From: JBBQWR01 sp038210495
Lineage (GTDB): Bacteria > Planctomycetota > Planctomycetia > Pirellulales > DATAWG01
Direction of reading: 5' to 3'
DNA: 64,000 bases
NCBI GenBank assembly: GCA_038210495.1
Contig: JBBQWR010000028.1
Span: 5,607-69,606, forward strand
This document shows, in pieces, positions 56,003-63,872 of this stretch. The notes under the pieces were generated by a model. It was not told the DNA's origin and did no database searches. It saw nothing but the letters and a program-made list of their open reading frames with translations. The stretch's first letter is position 1, and each line of letters begins with the position of its first letter. The translations under genes and the position numbers were made by a program.

Positions 56003-56135
56003 GTCGAATTGTTTCGCCCTTGCAGGGCTCTGCTTGATGATGGTTACCAACCCAGGGCGGCGCTCCGCGGCTAACGCCGCTCGCTCTGCCCTGGGCTGAT
56101 TTGTTGCTGCCCCTTCGGGGCGTGATTTGACAATT
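56003..56135. repeat. REP element of the RAYT-associated type, right copy
   Basis: The inverted partner of 55561-55690: TTGTTTCGCCCTTGCAGGGC, CCCAGGGCGGCGCTCCGCGG, CTCTGCCCTGGGCTGATTTG, CCCCTTCGGGGCGTGATTTG. It ends just upstream of the truncated transposase reading frame. Confidence 0.8.
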
Positions 56136-56211
56136 AGGCATTGTGCTCGACACGCATTATTCCGATCGACTGATCGCGATTTCAATTCGCTTTTTAGGGC
56201 GGCATTGACGG

Positions 56212-57180
56212 CTATTTGCCGGCAGCGTCGTGCTTCGGCAGCATGCCGATGTCGGTTGACCAGTCGATGAATCGGCTGGGCCAGGTACCGAAGGGGATGC
56301 CTTTACGCGGGCTGATGCCGCCGCCGTGGCCGCCGTGGGCGTAGATGTGCAGTTCGGCCGGGATCTTCGCGTTGAAGTAGGCGTTGTAGAAATCTACCGT
56401 TTCCTTGGCGTGGAAAGCGTCGTCCACACCGGCGCAGACGCAGAACGCCGGCGGGGCGTCGTGCGGTAGTTTGCTGGTGTCGAGTTCGCGCCAGCCGGCG
56501 TAGACCAAGGCCACGAAATCGGGACGGCAGCTTGCGCGATCGAGCGGATCGGCCGCGTCGGACTTGCCTGCGTCGAAATTGAGAGCGGCCCGGGCGGCTT
56601 GCTCGCCTCCCGCCGAAAAACCCATGATGCCGATTTTTTTCGGATCGACTCCCCACTCTTTCGCGCGAGAGCGAACTATTCGCACGGAGCGCTGTGTGTC
56701 GGCCAAGGCGTCGACGGCCGAGTCGTAGGGTTTTAGTCGATAGCGTTCGGTGAATGCGGCGATTCCCAGGTCGTTGAGCCACTTCGCGATTTCGACTCCT
56801 TCGGGCCCGACCCAGAGCGTGGTGTTGCCGCCGCCGGCCGCCACGATGACCGCCATGCCGTTGGCTTTGTCCGCGGGCGGCAGATGCAGTTCGAGCGACG
56901 GGTTGTGAATGTTCGTGACGTTCAGCACTCGGGCCGCCGCATCCTTCGACCGAGTGACGTTCTCCGGCTTATCGAAGCCGGCGAGTTCTTTCAGGGCCGG
57001 ATGCCCAGGGGGAAACAGCGTGACGACTTTGTCGCCCGGCAAAATCGGCTGCGGCTCGAGCAACTTGGTTTTGCTCGCGGCCGGCGATTTCTCGTCTTCG
57101 GCCAATGCCATCGCTATAAGCATGTGAGCCACCACCGCAACCGCCAATCCACGCCGAACCGCCCCCCATGATGCCGCCAT
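56212..57180 (-). CDS. Secreted alpha/beta hydrolase (esterase)
   Basis: 322 residues. A hydrophobic N-terminal signal (GLAVAVVAHMLIAMALAEDE) is followed by an alpha/beta-hydrolase domain like acetylxylan/BD-FAE-type esterases. The nucleophile elbow is GFSAGGEQAARAAL; the oxyanion region VIVAAGGGNTTLWV; the likely acid Asp in AGVDDAFHAKETV; the His in HIYAHGGHGGGISP. It may remove acyl groups from polysaccharide at the cell surface. It is monocistronic, preceded by a hairpin repeat at 57230-57298. Confidence 0.86.
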   Translation of the reverse strand: MAASWGAVRRGLAVAVVAHMLIAMALAEDEKSPAASKTKLLEPQPILPGDKVVTLFPPGHPALKELAGFDKPENVTRSKDAAARVLNVTNIHNPSLELHLPPADKANGMAVIVAAGGGNTTLWVGPEGVEIAKWLNDLGIAAFTERYRLKPYDSAVDALADTQRSVRIVRSRAKEWGVDPKKIGIMGFSAGGEQAARAALNFDAGKSDAADPLDRASCRPDFVALVYAGWRELDTSKLPHDAPPAFCVCAGVDDAFHAKETVDFYNAYFNAKIPAELHIYAHGGHGGGISPRKGIPFGTWPSRFIDWSTDIGMLPKHDAAGK

Positions 57181-57229
57181 GTCTTCACCCTTTTTTGTTT
57201 TGAATGTTGAAATGATTTTTGCAAGGCAT

Positions 57230-57298
57230 ACTAACCCGAAGCGTTAGCGAGGATGTGGAATCGTCATCGAAAGAGCCTCGCTGAAGCATCGGGTTGGT
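57230..57298. repeat. ACTAACCCGAAGCG hairpin repeat
   Basis: ACTAACCCGAAGCGTTAGCG (57230-57249, then AGG) and CCTCGCTGAAGCATCGGGTT (57276-57295, then GGT) form imperfect inverted arms that agree at about 19 of 23 positions. The element lies between the esterase and the ABC permease genes, both on the minus strand. It differs from the GTAGG and GTCATTCG families. Confidence 0.6.
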
Positions 57299-57329
57299 AC
57301 GCGGCCGGTGCCGCTCGACACCGATTCTA

Positions 57330-58577
57330 CTATGCGACGCGGGCGAAGACTTCCGAGACCTTGATTCGGCAAGCGGTCCAGGCCGGAAAGATCGCGCCGG
57401 CCAGCGACGTGAGGCCGCCGACGACGGGGCCCCACCACAGCGCGCTGATGGGGATCGTAAAGCTCGGGAAGAAGGCGATCGGAAATTTAAGCCCCCCCAT
57501 GACCCGGTTGACCAAGAGAAAGGTCGCGGCCGTGCTGAACCCGCCGGAGAGGGCGCCGATCGCGACCGCCTCGCCCAGCACCAGAAATAAAATGTGGCTG
57601 GGCCGGAAACCGAGCACTTTGAACACGGCCACTTCCATACGCCGCTCGCGAACGCTGATGCTGATCGCGTTGGCCAACACCAGCGACAGCGTTGCCAGGA
57701 TCGCCGGCGCGAGGAGCCAGCGCATGCCCCAGATCAGGTCTTTGTAAGCGTCGAGAAAGGATGATATCCCAGACGAGGCCGTTTCGCACTTCACAGCCGG
57801 ATCGGTGAAACTCGGCGAGCTCATGATCTGACCCGCGATCCGGCCGAACGAATCGGAATCGGCCACCCGCAGCCACATCAGCGAGACGCTCTTGTCGGCC
57901 AGCGGATGTTTTTGACCGGCGTGCGTTCGCGGGTAGTCGTCCAGCGCGTCGTTCAAATAATCGCAGTTCATCGCGCACGACTGGTTGTACCGGCCGTCGG
58001 GAAACTCGCCCACAATCTCGAACTCGAGATCGATGTCCTTGAAATTAAAGCTAAAGATCTTGATTCGTTCGCCGACTCGCTTGTTCAAGGCCGCCAACCG
58101 CTCGATTCCGACGATCAGCCCGCGTTTGTTCTGCTCCAGCTTCTTGATGTTATCTTGCAGCTCTCTCGCTTCATTGGGCGGCAGCGAGTCGAGATCGTCC
58201 ATCATCGTGGCCAGCTTTTTAGGTTGCAGGGCAAAGGCGAACACGAAATTCTCGCGGGTCATTTTGCCCGGATCGATCGTGCCGCCGTAAAACTGCCACG
58301 ACATCGAATCCATTGGGCGAATATCGCCCGGATGACTCGCCGCGCCATCGGCCAGCCCAGCCACATAGGCATACGGCAGCCGACTTGGAATCTGCCAGCG
58401 CTCAGTAACGATCGCCTTGAAATTGTTGCTCTTCTCGGCGGTGACTTGATCGAGCAGCGAGAGGATCGACCAAATCAGTGTCACGACACAGACCAGCGCG
58501 ATCGTGCCCAGCGCGGTGAGGATCGTCCGCAGGACGTTGCGGCGGAGGTTTTTGAAGATCAGGCGAAGGAGCGGCAT
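57330..58577 (-). CDS. ABC transporter permease (MacB/FtsX family)
   Basis: A 415-residue permease with four transmembrane helices: ILTALGTIALVCVVTLIWSI near the N-terminus, then APAILATLSLVLANAIS, EAVAIGALSGGFSTAATFL, and PVVGGLTSLAGAIFPAWTAC. A large periplasmic domain (about 45-275) lies between the first two, as in FtsX/MacB. It works with the ATPase at 58628 and the adaptor at 59463, forming an exporter of MacAB type, possibly for peptides, lipids or toxic compounds. Gap to the ATPase gene: 50 nt. Confidence 0.88.
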   Translation of the reverse strand: MPLLRLIFKNLRRNVLRTILTALGTIALVCVVTLIWSILSLLDQVTAEKSNNFKAIVTERWQIPSRLPYAYVAGLADGAASHPGDIRPMDSMSWQFYGGTIDPGKMTRENFVFAFALQPKKLATMMDDLDSLPPNEARELQDNIKKLEQNKRGLIVGIERLAALNKRVGERIKIFSFNFKDIDLEFEIVGEFPDGRYNQSCAMNCDYLNDALDDYPRTHAGQKHPLADKSVSLMWLRVADSDSFGRIAGQIMSSPSFTDPAVKCETASSGISSFLDAYKDLIWGMRWLLAPAILATLSLVLANAISISVRERRMEVAVFKVLGFRPSHILFLVLGEAVAIGALSGGFSTAATFLLVNRVMGGLKFPIAFFPSFTIPISALWWGPVVGGLTSLAGAIFPAWTACRIKVSEVFARVA

Positions 58578-58627
58578 ATATTAATCAGGTGGCAGCACTC
58601 CGCAGCAGGATACCGCGGCTCTGTAAG

Positions 58628-59344
58628 TTACGCTCGCAGACGTGGCCCGGCGGCGCGGAGCGTGGCTTGGTCGGCTACGAGTTGTCCTTTGTCTAAATGC
58701 AAAATGCGGTGGGCCCGATCGGCGGCCCGCTGGTCGTGCGTGACGAGGATGATCGTTTTCTCAAGCGTTTCGTGCAGCTCGCTGAGCAAATCCAAAATTT
58801 CTTCGGCGCTCTTGCCGTCCAGATCGCCCGTCGGCTCGTCGGCGACGATCAACGTGGGATCGGTGACGATTGCCCGCGCGATGCCGACGCGCTGTTGCTG
58901 TCCACCCGAGAGTTGGCCTGGGCGATGATGCAGCCGATGGGTGAGCCCCACCAGTTCCAGCGCCGTCAGCACTTGCCGGCGCCGGGCGGCGGCAGTGATC
59001 GGCAGCAGCAGCAGCGGCAGCTCGACATTCTCGTAAGCCGTGAGGACCGATAGCAGATGATAGAACTGAAAGATGAACCCGATATGCCGAGTGCGCCACC
59101 GAGCGAGCTGAGCCTCGCTCATCCCGGAGATCAACTCGTCGCTGACCCAGACTTCGCCCTGGCTGGGCCGATCGAGGCCGGCAATTAGATTCAGGAGCGT
59201 TGTTTTGCCCGAGCCGCTGGGACCCATCAGAGCGATGAACTCGCCACGCTGCACGACGAGCGTCAGACCGTTGAGCACGTCGACCTGCTCGCTGCCGCGA
59301 GTGAAGAATTTGTGAACCCCGGTGACTTGGACGATGGATTGCAT
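58628..59344 (-). CDS. ABC transporter ATP-binding protein (MacB/LolD type)
   Basis: 238 residues from the ATG at 59344. Walker A MGPSGSGKTTLLNLIAGLDR, Q-loop region IGFIFQFYHLLSVLTAYENV, signature LSGGQQQRVGIARAIVTDP, Walker B LIVADEPTGDLD, and H-loop ILVTHDQRAADRA. The frame opens at 59482 but residues before the ATG are repeat-derived and Pro/Ser-rich. A GGGAGTCGG-type repeat (59348-59379) takes the place of a ribosome binding site. It powers the adjacent permease, with the HlyD-type adaptor at 59463. Confidence 0.93.
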   Translation of the reverse strand: MQSIVQVTGVHKFFTRGSEQVDVLNGLTLVVQRGEFIALMGPSGSGKTTLLNLIAGLDRPSQGEVWVSDELISGMSEAQLARWRTRHIGFIFQFYHLLSVLTAYENVELPLLLLPITAAARRRQVLTALELVGLTHRLHHRPGQLSGGQQQRVGIARAIVTDPTLIVADEPTGDLDGKSAEEILDLLSELHETLEKTIILVTHDQRAADRAHRILHLDKGQLVADQATLRAAGPRLRA

Positions 59345-59462
59345 GGGAGAAGAAGTCGGGAGACGGGAGTCGGGAGTGAAGCAAAGAAAAGAAAAAAATG
59401 AGCCGCCGCAGGCGTCCAACCCTAGCCCCTCGTCCCCAACCCCTAGCCCCTTTTCTTCGCCC

Positions 59463-60785
59463 CTATTCCGCTTTCTTCTCATAGAATGACACGATCGCTC
59501 CCATCTCCGGCTTCAGATATACGCCCTCTTCTTCGCTGGGCACTCTGAGTTTCACGCGCACCGGGATGGCGCCTTTGGCTCGGTCGGCCGTCGGCATCAG
59601 ACGGGAGACGAAGCCGTCGTAGATTCGGTCGGGATACGCATCGGTATGCACCTGGCAGAACTGGCCGACGAACACGTGCGCGATGTCGCGCTCTTGAATG
59701 GTCAGATCGACCTCGAGGTCGGCCAGATTGGCCATCGTGCAGATGCTATACGAGCCGTTGAACACGATCGGATTGACGATATTTCCCTCTTCGGCGTTCT
59801 TCTTAAGGATCGTGCCCGAGACCGGCGCCTTCACGACACAGTTGTCGAATCGCCACTGCGATTTGTCGAAATCGGCTTGAACCTGACCGACCTCGGCGCG
59901 AGCGGCCTCGATCTTTTCGACTCGCGGACCGGCGAGCATGAGGGCGTAAGCACCCTTGAGGCGCTCTGTCCGCCGGGCCATGGCCTGATAACTGGCGATG
60001 GCCACTTCGTATTCGTTGTCGGTGACGACTTTGGCGCCCGTTTCGTGGAGCCGCTTGGTTCGCTCCCACTGGGATTTGAGTTGGACGACCTGGGCTTCGG
60101 TTTCGGCTAGTTCGGCCCGGGCTTCTTCCTTTTCTTCCGGCCGGCTGCCGTTTTCGAGTTCGAGCAGCCGCTGCTTGGCGCCCGCCAGGATAGCCCGGGC
60201 ATGGTCGAGGTCGGCCTTGTATTCGATGCTTTCCAGGACGGCGAGCACTTTGCCCTGCTGGACGCGCTGACCTTCGATGATTTCGAGTTTCAGCACCATG
60301 CCGGAGATCTTGGGGCTAACCAGGATCTCATGCACGGGAATGATATAGCCTTTGGATTCGAGCATGACTCCGCCGTGGGCCGAGTCGGCCACGCCGGCGG
60401 GGGCCGAACTACCGGTCGCGGAATTGGCGGCGCCGGTCGCGCCGCCGGGAATATCCGCGGCCGGTTTGTCGCCCGATTTCGCACGCTGCCAGAGTTGATA
60501 ACCGCCCCAACTGGCGGCAAATAAGACGACCAGCACGATTGTCCATTTGACCCAGCTTAAGCCCGAACTGGAGGCGGTCACTTCCTTGCCCAGTTGCAGC
60601 GATCGGACTCGATCGCGCAGGAGCGTGCCATCGGCCGCGCGTTTGTCCGTGGTCGTCGCGCGAGAGGCCGGGCCACCCGTGGGCGGCGCGCTCAATCCGG
60701 CGGGCAGCGCGGGATAGCCCCCTGGTTCACGCACGGGCTCAGCCTGCCAAGGAGCATCTCCCCCCGTCTTGATTTCCGCCGGCAC
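59463..60785 (-). CDS. HlyD/MacA-family periplasmic adaptor
   Basis: 440 residues from a GTG at 60785, chosen for GAGG 5 nt upstream. One transmembrane helix (WVKWTIVLVVLFAASWGGYQ), a lipoyl/barrel region starting MLESKGYIIPVHEILVSPKI, two long coiled-coil arms (ADLDHARAILAGAKQRLLEL, EEARAELAETEAQVVQLKSQ) and a second barrel (DNCVVKAPVSGTILKKNAEE). It is the adaptor of the ABC exporter encoded just downstream. The reading frame extends to 61106 but that part is unlikely to be coding. Confidence 0.88.
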   Translation of the reverse strand: MPAEIKTGGDAPWQAEPVREPGGYPALPAGLSAPPTGGPASRATTTDKRAADGTLLRDRVRSLQLGKEVTASSSGLSWVKWTIVLVVLFAASWGGYQLWQRAKSGDKPAADIPGGATGAANSATGSSAPAGVADSAHGGVMLESKGYIIPVHEILVSPKISGMVLKLEIIEGQRVQQGKVLAVLESIEYKADLDHARAILAGAKQRLLELENGSRPEEKEEARAELAETEAQVVQLKSQWERTKRLHETGAKVVTDNEYEVAIASYQAMARRTERLKGAYALMLAGPRVEKIEAARAEVGQVQADFDKSQWRFDNCVVKAPVSGTILKKNAEEGNIVNPIVFNGSYSICTMANLADLEVDLTIQERDIAHVFVGQFCQVHTDAYPDRIYDGFVSRLMPTADRAKGAIPVRVKLRVPSEEEGVYLKPEMGAIVSFYEKKAE

Positions 60786-61364
60786 AAATGCCTCATTAAA
60801 AAGAAATCGGGAAACTGAGAGTCTCGCGCGACAAACGAGCGGCGCAAGATGCGGAAAGCGAGCCTTCAAACATCTACTCCGATTTGAATGGTCCGGTTTC
60901 GGCGTGTCAATGTTCCGCGAAGGGGTGGCGACCCAAACCGTCAACGTCGCGATGCAAAAAGGCAACGTGAGCGCCATTGCCCGCCATCTGCGCGGGCACG
61001 GAGTTTCACCAAAATGGTGATATCTCATCATTTTGGTGAAAACCGCGCAAGTGTTTTCGATATAAGAGTTTGTCGCTGGCCTTCTCGACCGTGTCATGAT
61101 TTGCATGAAACGGGACCCTCCTCAGGCCGTTTTGCGGTTCGCCTTTTGGGATCACCCGCCTAACTATCCGTTTGTGCCTCTTTAAGAACCGAAAGGGCCT
61201 CAAAAAGCGGCACAATTAGGCTCCTTTTGTCGCGGTTTCCGTTAACGGCTGAACCGCTTTGCGACCTCGGGGGCGCGAATCTATCGAGATGGAACACAAA
61301 TTGCAGCAGATTCAGATCATAGGCGACGCCAATTCATTCCGGCACACGAACACGGATTTCCCCG
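60786..61364. other. Intergenic region upstream of the exporter operon
   Basis: 579 nt without a recognised gene. It holds the tandem palindromes at 61004-61041 and a TCATGATTTGCATGA imperfect palindrome near 61092-61107. The rest shows no promoter that I would name. Confidence 0.5.
61004..61041. promoter_or_regulatory. Tandem 15-bp palindromes (putative operator)
   Basis: TCACCAAAATGGTGA (61006-61020) is a near-perfect palindrome (TCACCA-AAA-TGGTGA). TCATCATTTTGGTGA (61025-61039) is the same with one mismatch. Together they make 17-bp arms with one mismatch and a TATC centre. The centres are 19 nt apart, about 220 nt upstream of the adaptor start. This looks like a dimeric repressor site controlling the MacAB-like operon. 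No regulator gene is adjacent on the minus strand. Confidence 0.6.
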
Positions 61365-61544
61365 ATGAATCCGATTCAAGAAAATTCGACCCCGGACGAT
61401 TCGGAATTCGACGGCTCGCTGAGTCGTCGTCGAAGCGAACCGAATGCAGACGCCCGATTGCGCCGCCCGGAGCATATCCGCACCAGTCGCCCCAACGGTT
61501 TCAATGGCAAGCATCGGCGGCGAAACAAGCGCTATACGATGTAG
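61365..61544 (+). CDS. Small Arg-rich protein 1 (paralogue pair)
   Basis: 59 residues: MNPIQENSTPDDSEFDGSLS, then a basic C-terminal half with the blocks RRRSEP, RPEHIRTSRPNGFNGKH and RRRNKRY. The first 18 residues are acidic and the rest strongly basic. The C-terminal block aligns with the protein at 62308 at 20 of 24 positions from RPEH to RRRNKRY. Of those 20 matching residues, 13 are written with different codons. That pattern is a sign of selection on protein, not repeat DNA. The block could bind nucleic acid. A weak hairpin (GCGCC/GGCGC) follows at 61600. Start context lacks a clear Shine-Dalgarno. Confidence 0.7.
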   Translation: MNPIQENSTPDDSEFDGSLSRRRSEPNADARLRRPEHIRTSRPNGFNGKHRRRNKRYTM

Positions 61545-62307
61545 GCAGCATTACACGTCCAGTCGAACGGGTGCGCTAGGCCTATTCTCGCGCCGTTGGG
61601 CGCCGCGATTCGAGGCGCATTTCTTTTGTGCTCTCGCAGCACCCTCTTAAAAACGCTTGGCATTCTTGTCGCCTTTCATTGCTGAACGCGGCTAGTTGAC
61701 ACCTCGTTTATTTGTTGTATCCCGTCGCCCGCCGCTTCTTTATCGCGATTTGCGGCGCCGCTTATTGCAAGCGCATTGCGATAGAGCCTTTGCTTTGCGA
61801 TTAAGACCCAAGGTAGCCTCGCGGTTCGCTGAAACCTTGGGCCGAAGAACGTAGCCCGGTTGGGGCAATTCCTAAACGAGACCTTCGGTAACGATCTCGC
61901 CGATGCGCCCATTGTCTCGCTGTTCAAGATGCGGGTGGCGCCGAAAATCCGATCGCGCCGCCTCACACAAACAGTGAACCTTCACGGAAATTGTGATTCG
62001 ATGACTTGAGCCTATACCAGCAAAGACTTCCGGCTCGAAGCGCGGCGCCGTCTTCACTAAAGCAGTGAACGAGCGAATCGACGCGGCGCACTTGATGACG
62101 ACGAACTGCCGATTCGCAATCTCGTTGACCGTCGCGAGTTAGGAAAATCCCACGGAATTTTTCGTAAATCGGCGCGTCAATTGCCTTAGCCGTACTGCAA
62201 CATCGAGGCTCCTCATCGCGGGCGTTCGGCTTGCAAGTCTCGGTCGGAACCATCGTCAATCGATCCACAACGTTTCACCCGATTAGCACGATCGAAGGGA
62301 AAAAACC
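61545..62307. other. Intergenic region between the two small genes
   Basis: 763 nt with no open frame that I accept. It has a weak hairpin (61600-61618) with a T-rich run, and a segment TATACCAGCAAAGACTTCCG (62013-62032, similarity continuing to 62039) that resembles 45069-45095 at 23 of 27 positions. No large repeat. Confidence 0.4.
61600..61627 (+). terminator. Possible weak terminator
   Basis: GCGCC (61600-61604) and GGCGC (61614-61618) can pair across a 9-nt loop, and ATTTCTTTTG follows. The stem is short, so it is only a candidate end for the small-gene transcript. Confidence 0.25.
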
Positions 62308-62481
62308 GTGAATGCGCCTTATGAATATTTCAACGAGTCGGAAATGGATTACCAAGTCAAGCCGCGCCGCAGCGAACCGAGCAGCACGACTCGACAGTCT
62401 GCTCGCCCCGAGCATGCACGCAAGAGTCGTCCGGTCGGGTTCAACGGGATCCACCGCCGTCGCAATAAGCGTTACTTCTAG
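62308..62481 (+). CDS. Small Arg-rich protein 2 (paralogue pair)
   Basis: 57 residues from a GTG with GAAGGGA 8-9 nt upstream: MNAPYEYFNESEMDYQVK, then PRRSEPSSTTRQSARPEHAR and KSRPVGFNGIHRRRNKRY and F. The N-terminus is acidic/aromatic and differs from the first paralogue, while the RPEHxRxSRPxGFNGxHRRRNKRY block is shared. It lies 294 nt before the sigma-54 activator start on the same strand. No known family comes to mind. Function unknown; a small nucleic-acid-binding or regulatory role is a guess from charge. Confidence 0.75.
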   Translation: MNAPYEYFNESEMDYQVKPRRSEPSSTTRQSARPEHARKSRPVGFNGIHRRRNKRYF

Positions 62482-62774
62482 CCCACTTTTGATAAGGCTC
62501 TCGATTTGCGCATTGCAGATCGACACGCAGTTGGTCCGGCCGATGTGGCAGTGGATCACGAGCATTCTGTGGATCGGACAGAAATGTCGTGGTGGCGCCC
62601 GCGGCCGAAAGCGACGACGCTAGCGTCCGTAAATGGCAACGTTAGCGGCCGAAAGCGGCAACGAGCCGGCGAGCCGATTCCCAATCGCTAATGCGTTTGA
62701 GGCGGCTTTACGGTCGAAAATCACGGCGAGATTTGCATGGCCCCGTTTGCACTCATCGGCATTGGATTGAAATC

Positions 62775-63761
62775 GTGAGCATAGCTACAGAATCAACACC
62801 TTCCGCGATCGTCCATCCCACGTCGGCGTTGGCGCCTCGCGCCGGGCGCGACTTGGATTGGGTGCTCGGTCAGAACTTGGCCGTGCGTCGCGTCGCGCAG
62901 CATGCGCAGCGAGCCGCGGAAGTCGAATGCACGGTGCTCATTTCCGGCGAGACGGGAACCGGCAAAGAAGTCTGGGCTCGCGTGCTTCACCGCAGCGGTC
63001 CGCGAGCGAACAAGCCCTTCGTGCCCGTGAACTGCGCGGCGCTGACGACGACATTGGCCGAGAGCCAATTGTTTGGGCACGAGAAAGGGGCGTTCACCGG
63101 CGCCCTCGGAGCGTCGCTCGGCATCTTTCGCGCGGCCGGCGGTGGCGTGGCGTTTCTCGATGAGATCGGTGAGATGCCGCTCGATTTGCAACCCAAGCTA
63201 CTCCGGGTCTTGCAGCAGCGCGAGGTGACGCCGATCGGCTCCGCGCATCCGACACCGATTGATGTGCAGGTGCTGGCCGCCACCAACCGCGATCTGGAAG
63301 CGGAGGTCCAAGCCGGTCGATTTCGCGAAGACTTGTTTTATCGGTTGAACATGGTCGAGCTTCGCGTCCCGCCGCTGAGACAACGAATCGACGACATTCC
63401 GGAACTGATCGAATTTTTCTCGGCTCGCTGCGCCGCCAAGTATCGCCGGCCCCTGTGGCGGCCGGACGCCGATACGATGCGCGATTTCTGCGAGTACGAT
63501 TGGCCCGGCAATATTCGCCAATTGTCGCATGTGATCGAGCAGGCCTATGTGCTCGAAGCGGCGCCGACGTTGCCGACAGGCGGGTCGGCCAGCCGAGGCC
63601 CGACGTCGCTGCCGTTTTTCAATCTCGCGCGTCTGCGGAACGAAGCGGTGCGACAAGCCTTGGGCGTGACGCGAGGGCACAAAGGCCGGGCCGCAAAGCT
63701 CTTGGGCGTGCATGCCAACACGCTAACGCGACTGATTTCGCAGCCGGATGAAGACGGGTAG
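62775..63761 (+). CDS. Sigma-54-dependent transcriptional activator without receiver domain
   Basis: 328 residues from a GTG at 62775. AAA+ domain: Walker A ISGETGTGKEVWARVLH, the sigma-54-contacting GAFTGA loop (HEKGAFTGALGASLGIFR), Walker B GGGVAFLDEIGEMPLDL, and LFYRLNMVELRVPPLRQR. C-terminal Fis-type helix-turn-helix RLRNEAVRQALGVTRGHKGR-AAKLLGVHANTLTRLI. There is no N-terminal receiver or GAF domain, only ~40 residues, so activity may be controlled by another protein or by expression. It likely drives sigma-54 promoters; I did not find a good -24/-12 element in this window. Confidence 0.9.
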   Translation: MSIATESTPSAIVHPTSALAPRAGRDLDWVLGQNLAVRRVAQHAQRAAEVECTVLISGETGTGKEVWARVLHRSGPRANKPFVPVNCAALTTTLAESQLFGHEKGAFTGALGASLGIFRAAGGGVAFLDEIGEMPLDLQPKLLRVLQQREVTPIGSAHPTPIDVQVLAATNRDLEAEVQAGRFREDLFYRLNMVELRVPPLRQRIDDIPELIEFFSARCAAKYRRPLWRPDADTMRDFCEYDWPGNIRQLSHVIEQAYVLEAAPTLPTGGSASRGPTSLPFFNLARLRNEAVRQALGVTRGHKGRAAKLLGVHANTLTRLISQPDEDG

Positions 63762-63777
63762 ACCCTACTGCATTTTT

Positions 63778-63872
63778 GGGTGGCCGGGGAGTCGCGCCGA
63801 AGGGGCGCCCCGGTGGCCTGCTCTCGAGTCGCATCGACTCTCCGTGGCTTCGGCGATTCGCCTCCAGCCCTT
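63778..63872. repeat. Terminal-hairpin fragment of the ~310-bp element (A6)
   Basis: GGGTGGCCGGGGAGTCGCGC at the left and GGCTTCGGCGATTCGCCTCC then AGCCC at the right match the ends of 6491-6800; the ATGACGAA core is replaced by an unrelated hairpin (CTCGAGTCGCATCGACTC). It follows the sigma-54 activator. The remaining 128 nt to the window edge hold nothing I can identify. Confidence 0.65.

Noticed and set aside
59345..59482. In-frame N-terminal extension of the ABC ATPase
   Set aside because: The sequence is a GGGAGTCGG-type repeat and the peptide has no homology to the family; the ATG at 59344 gives the normal start.
60786..61106. Long upstream extension of the HlyD adaptor, with a signal-like MALTLPFCIATLTVW
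   Set aside because: It would translate the tandem palindromes and unrelated text, and a GTG with GAGG at 60785 fits better.
62640..62660. Sigma-54 -24/-12 promoter (TGGCAACGTTAGC)
   Set aside because: The GG-to-GC spacing is 8 nt, not the required 10.
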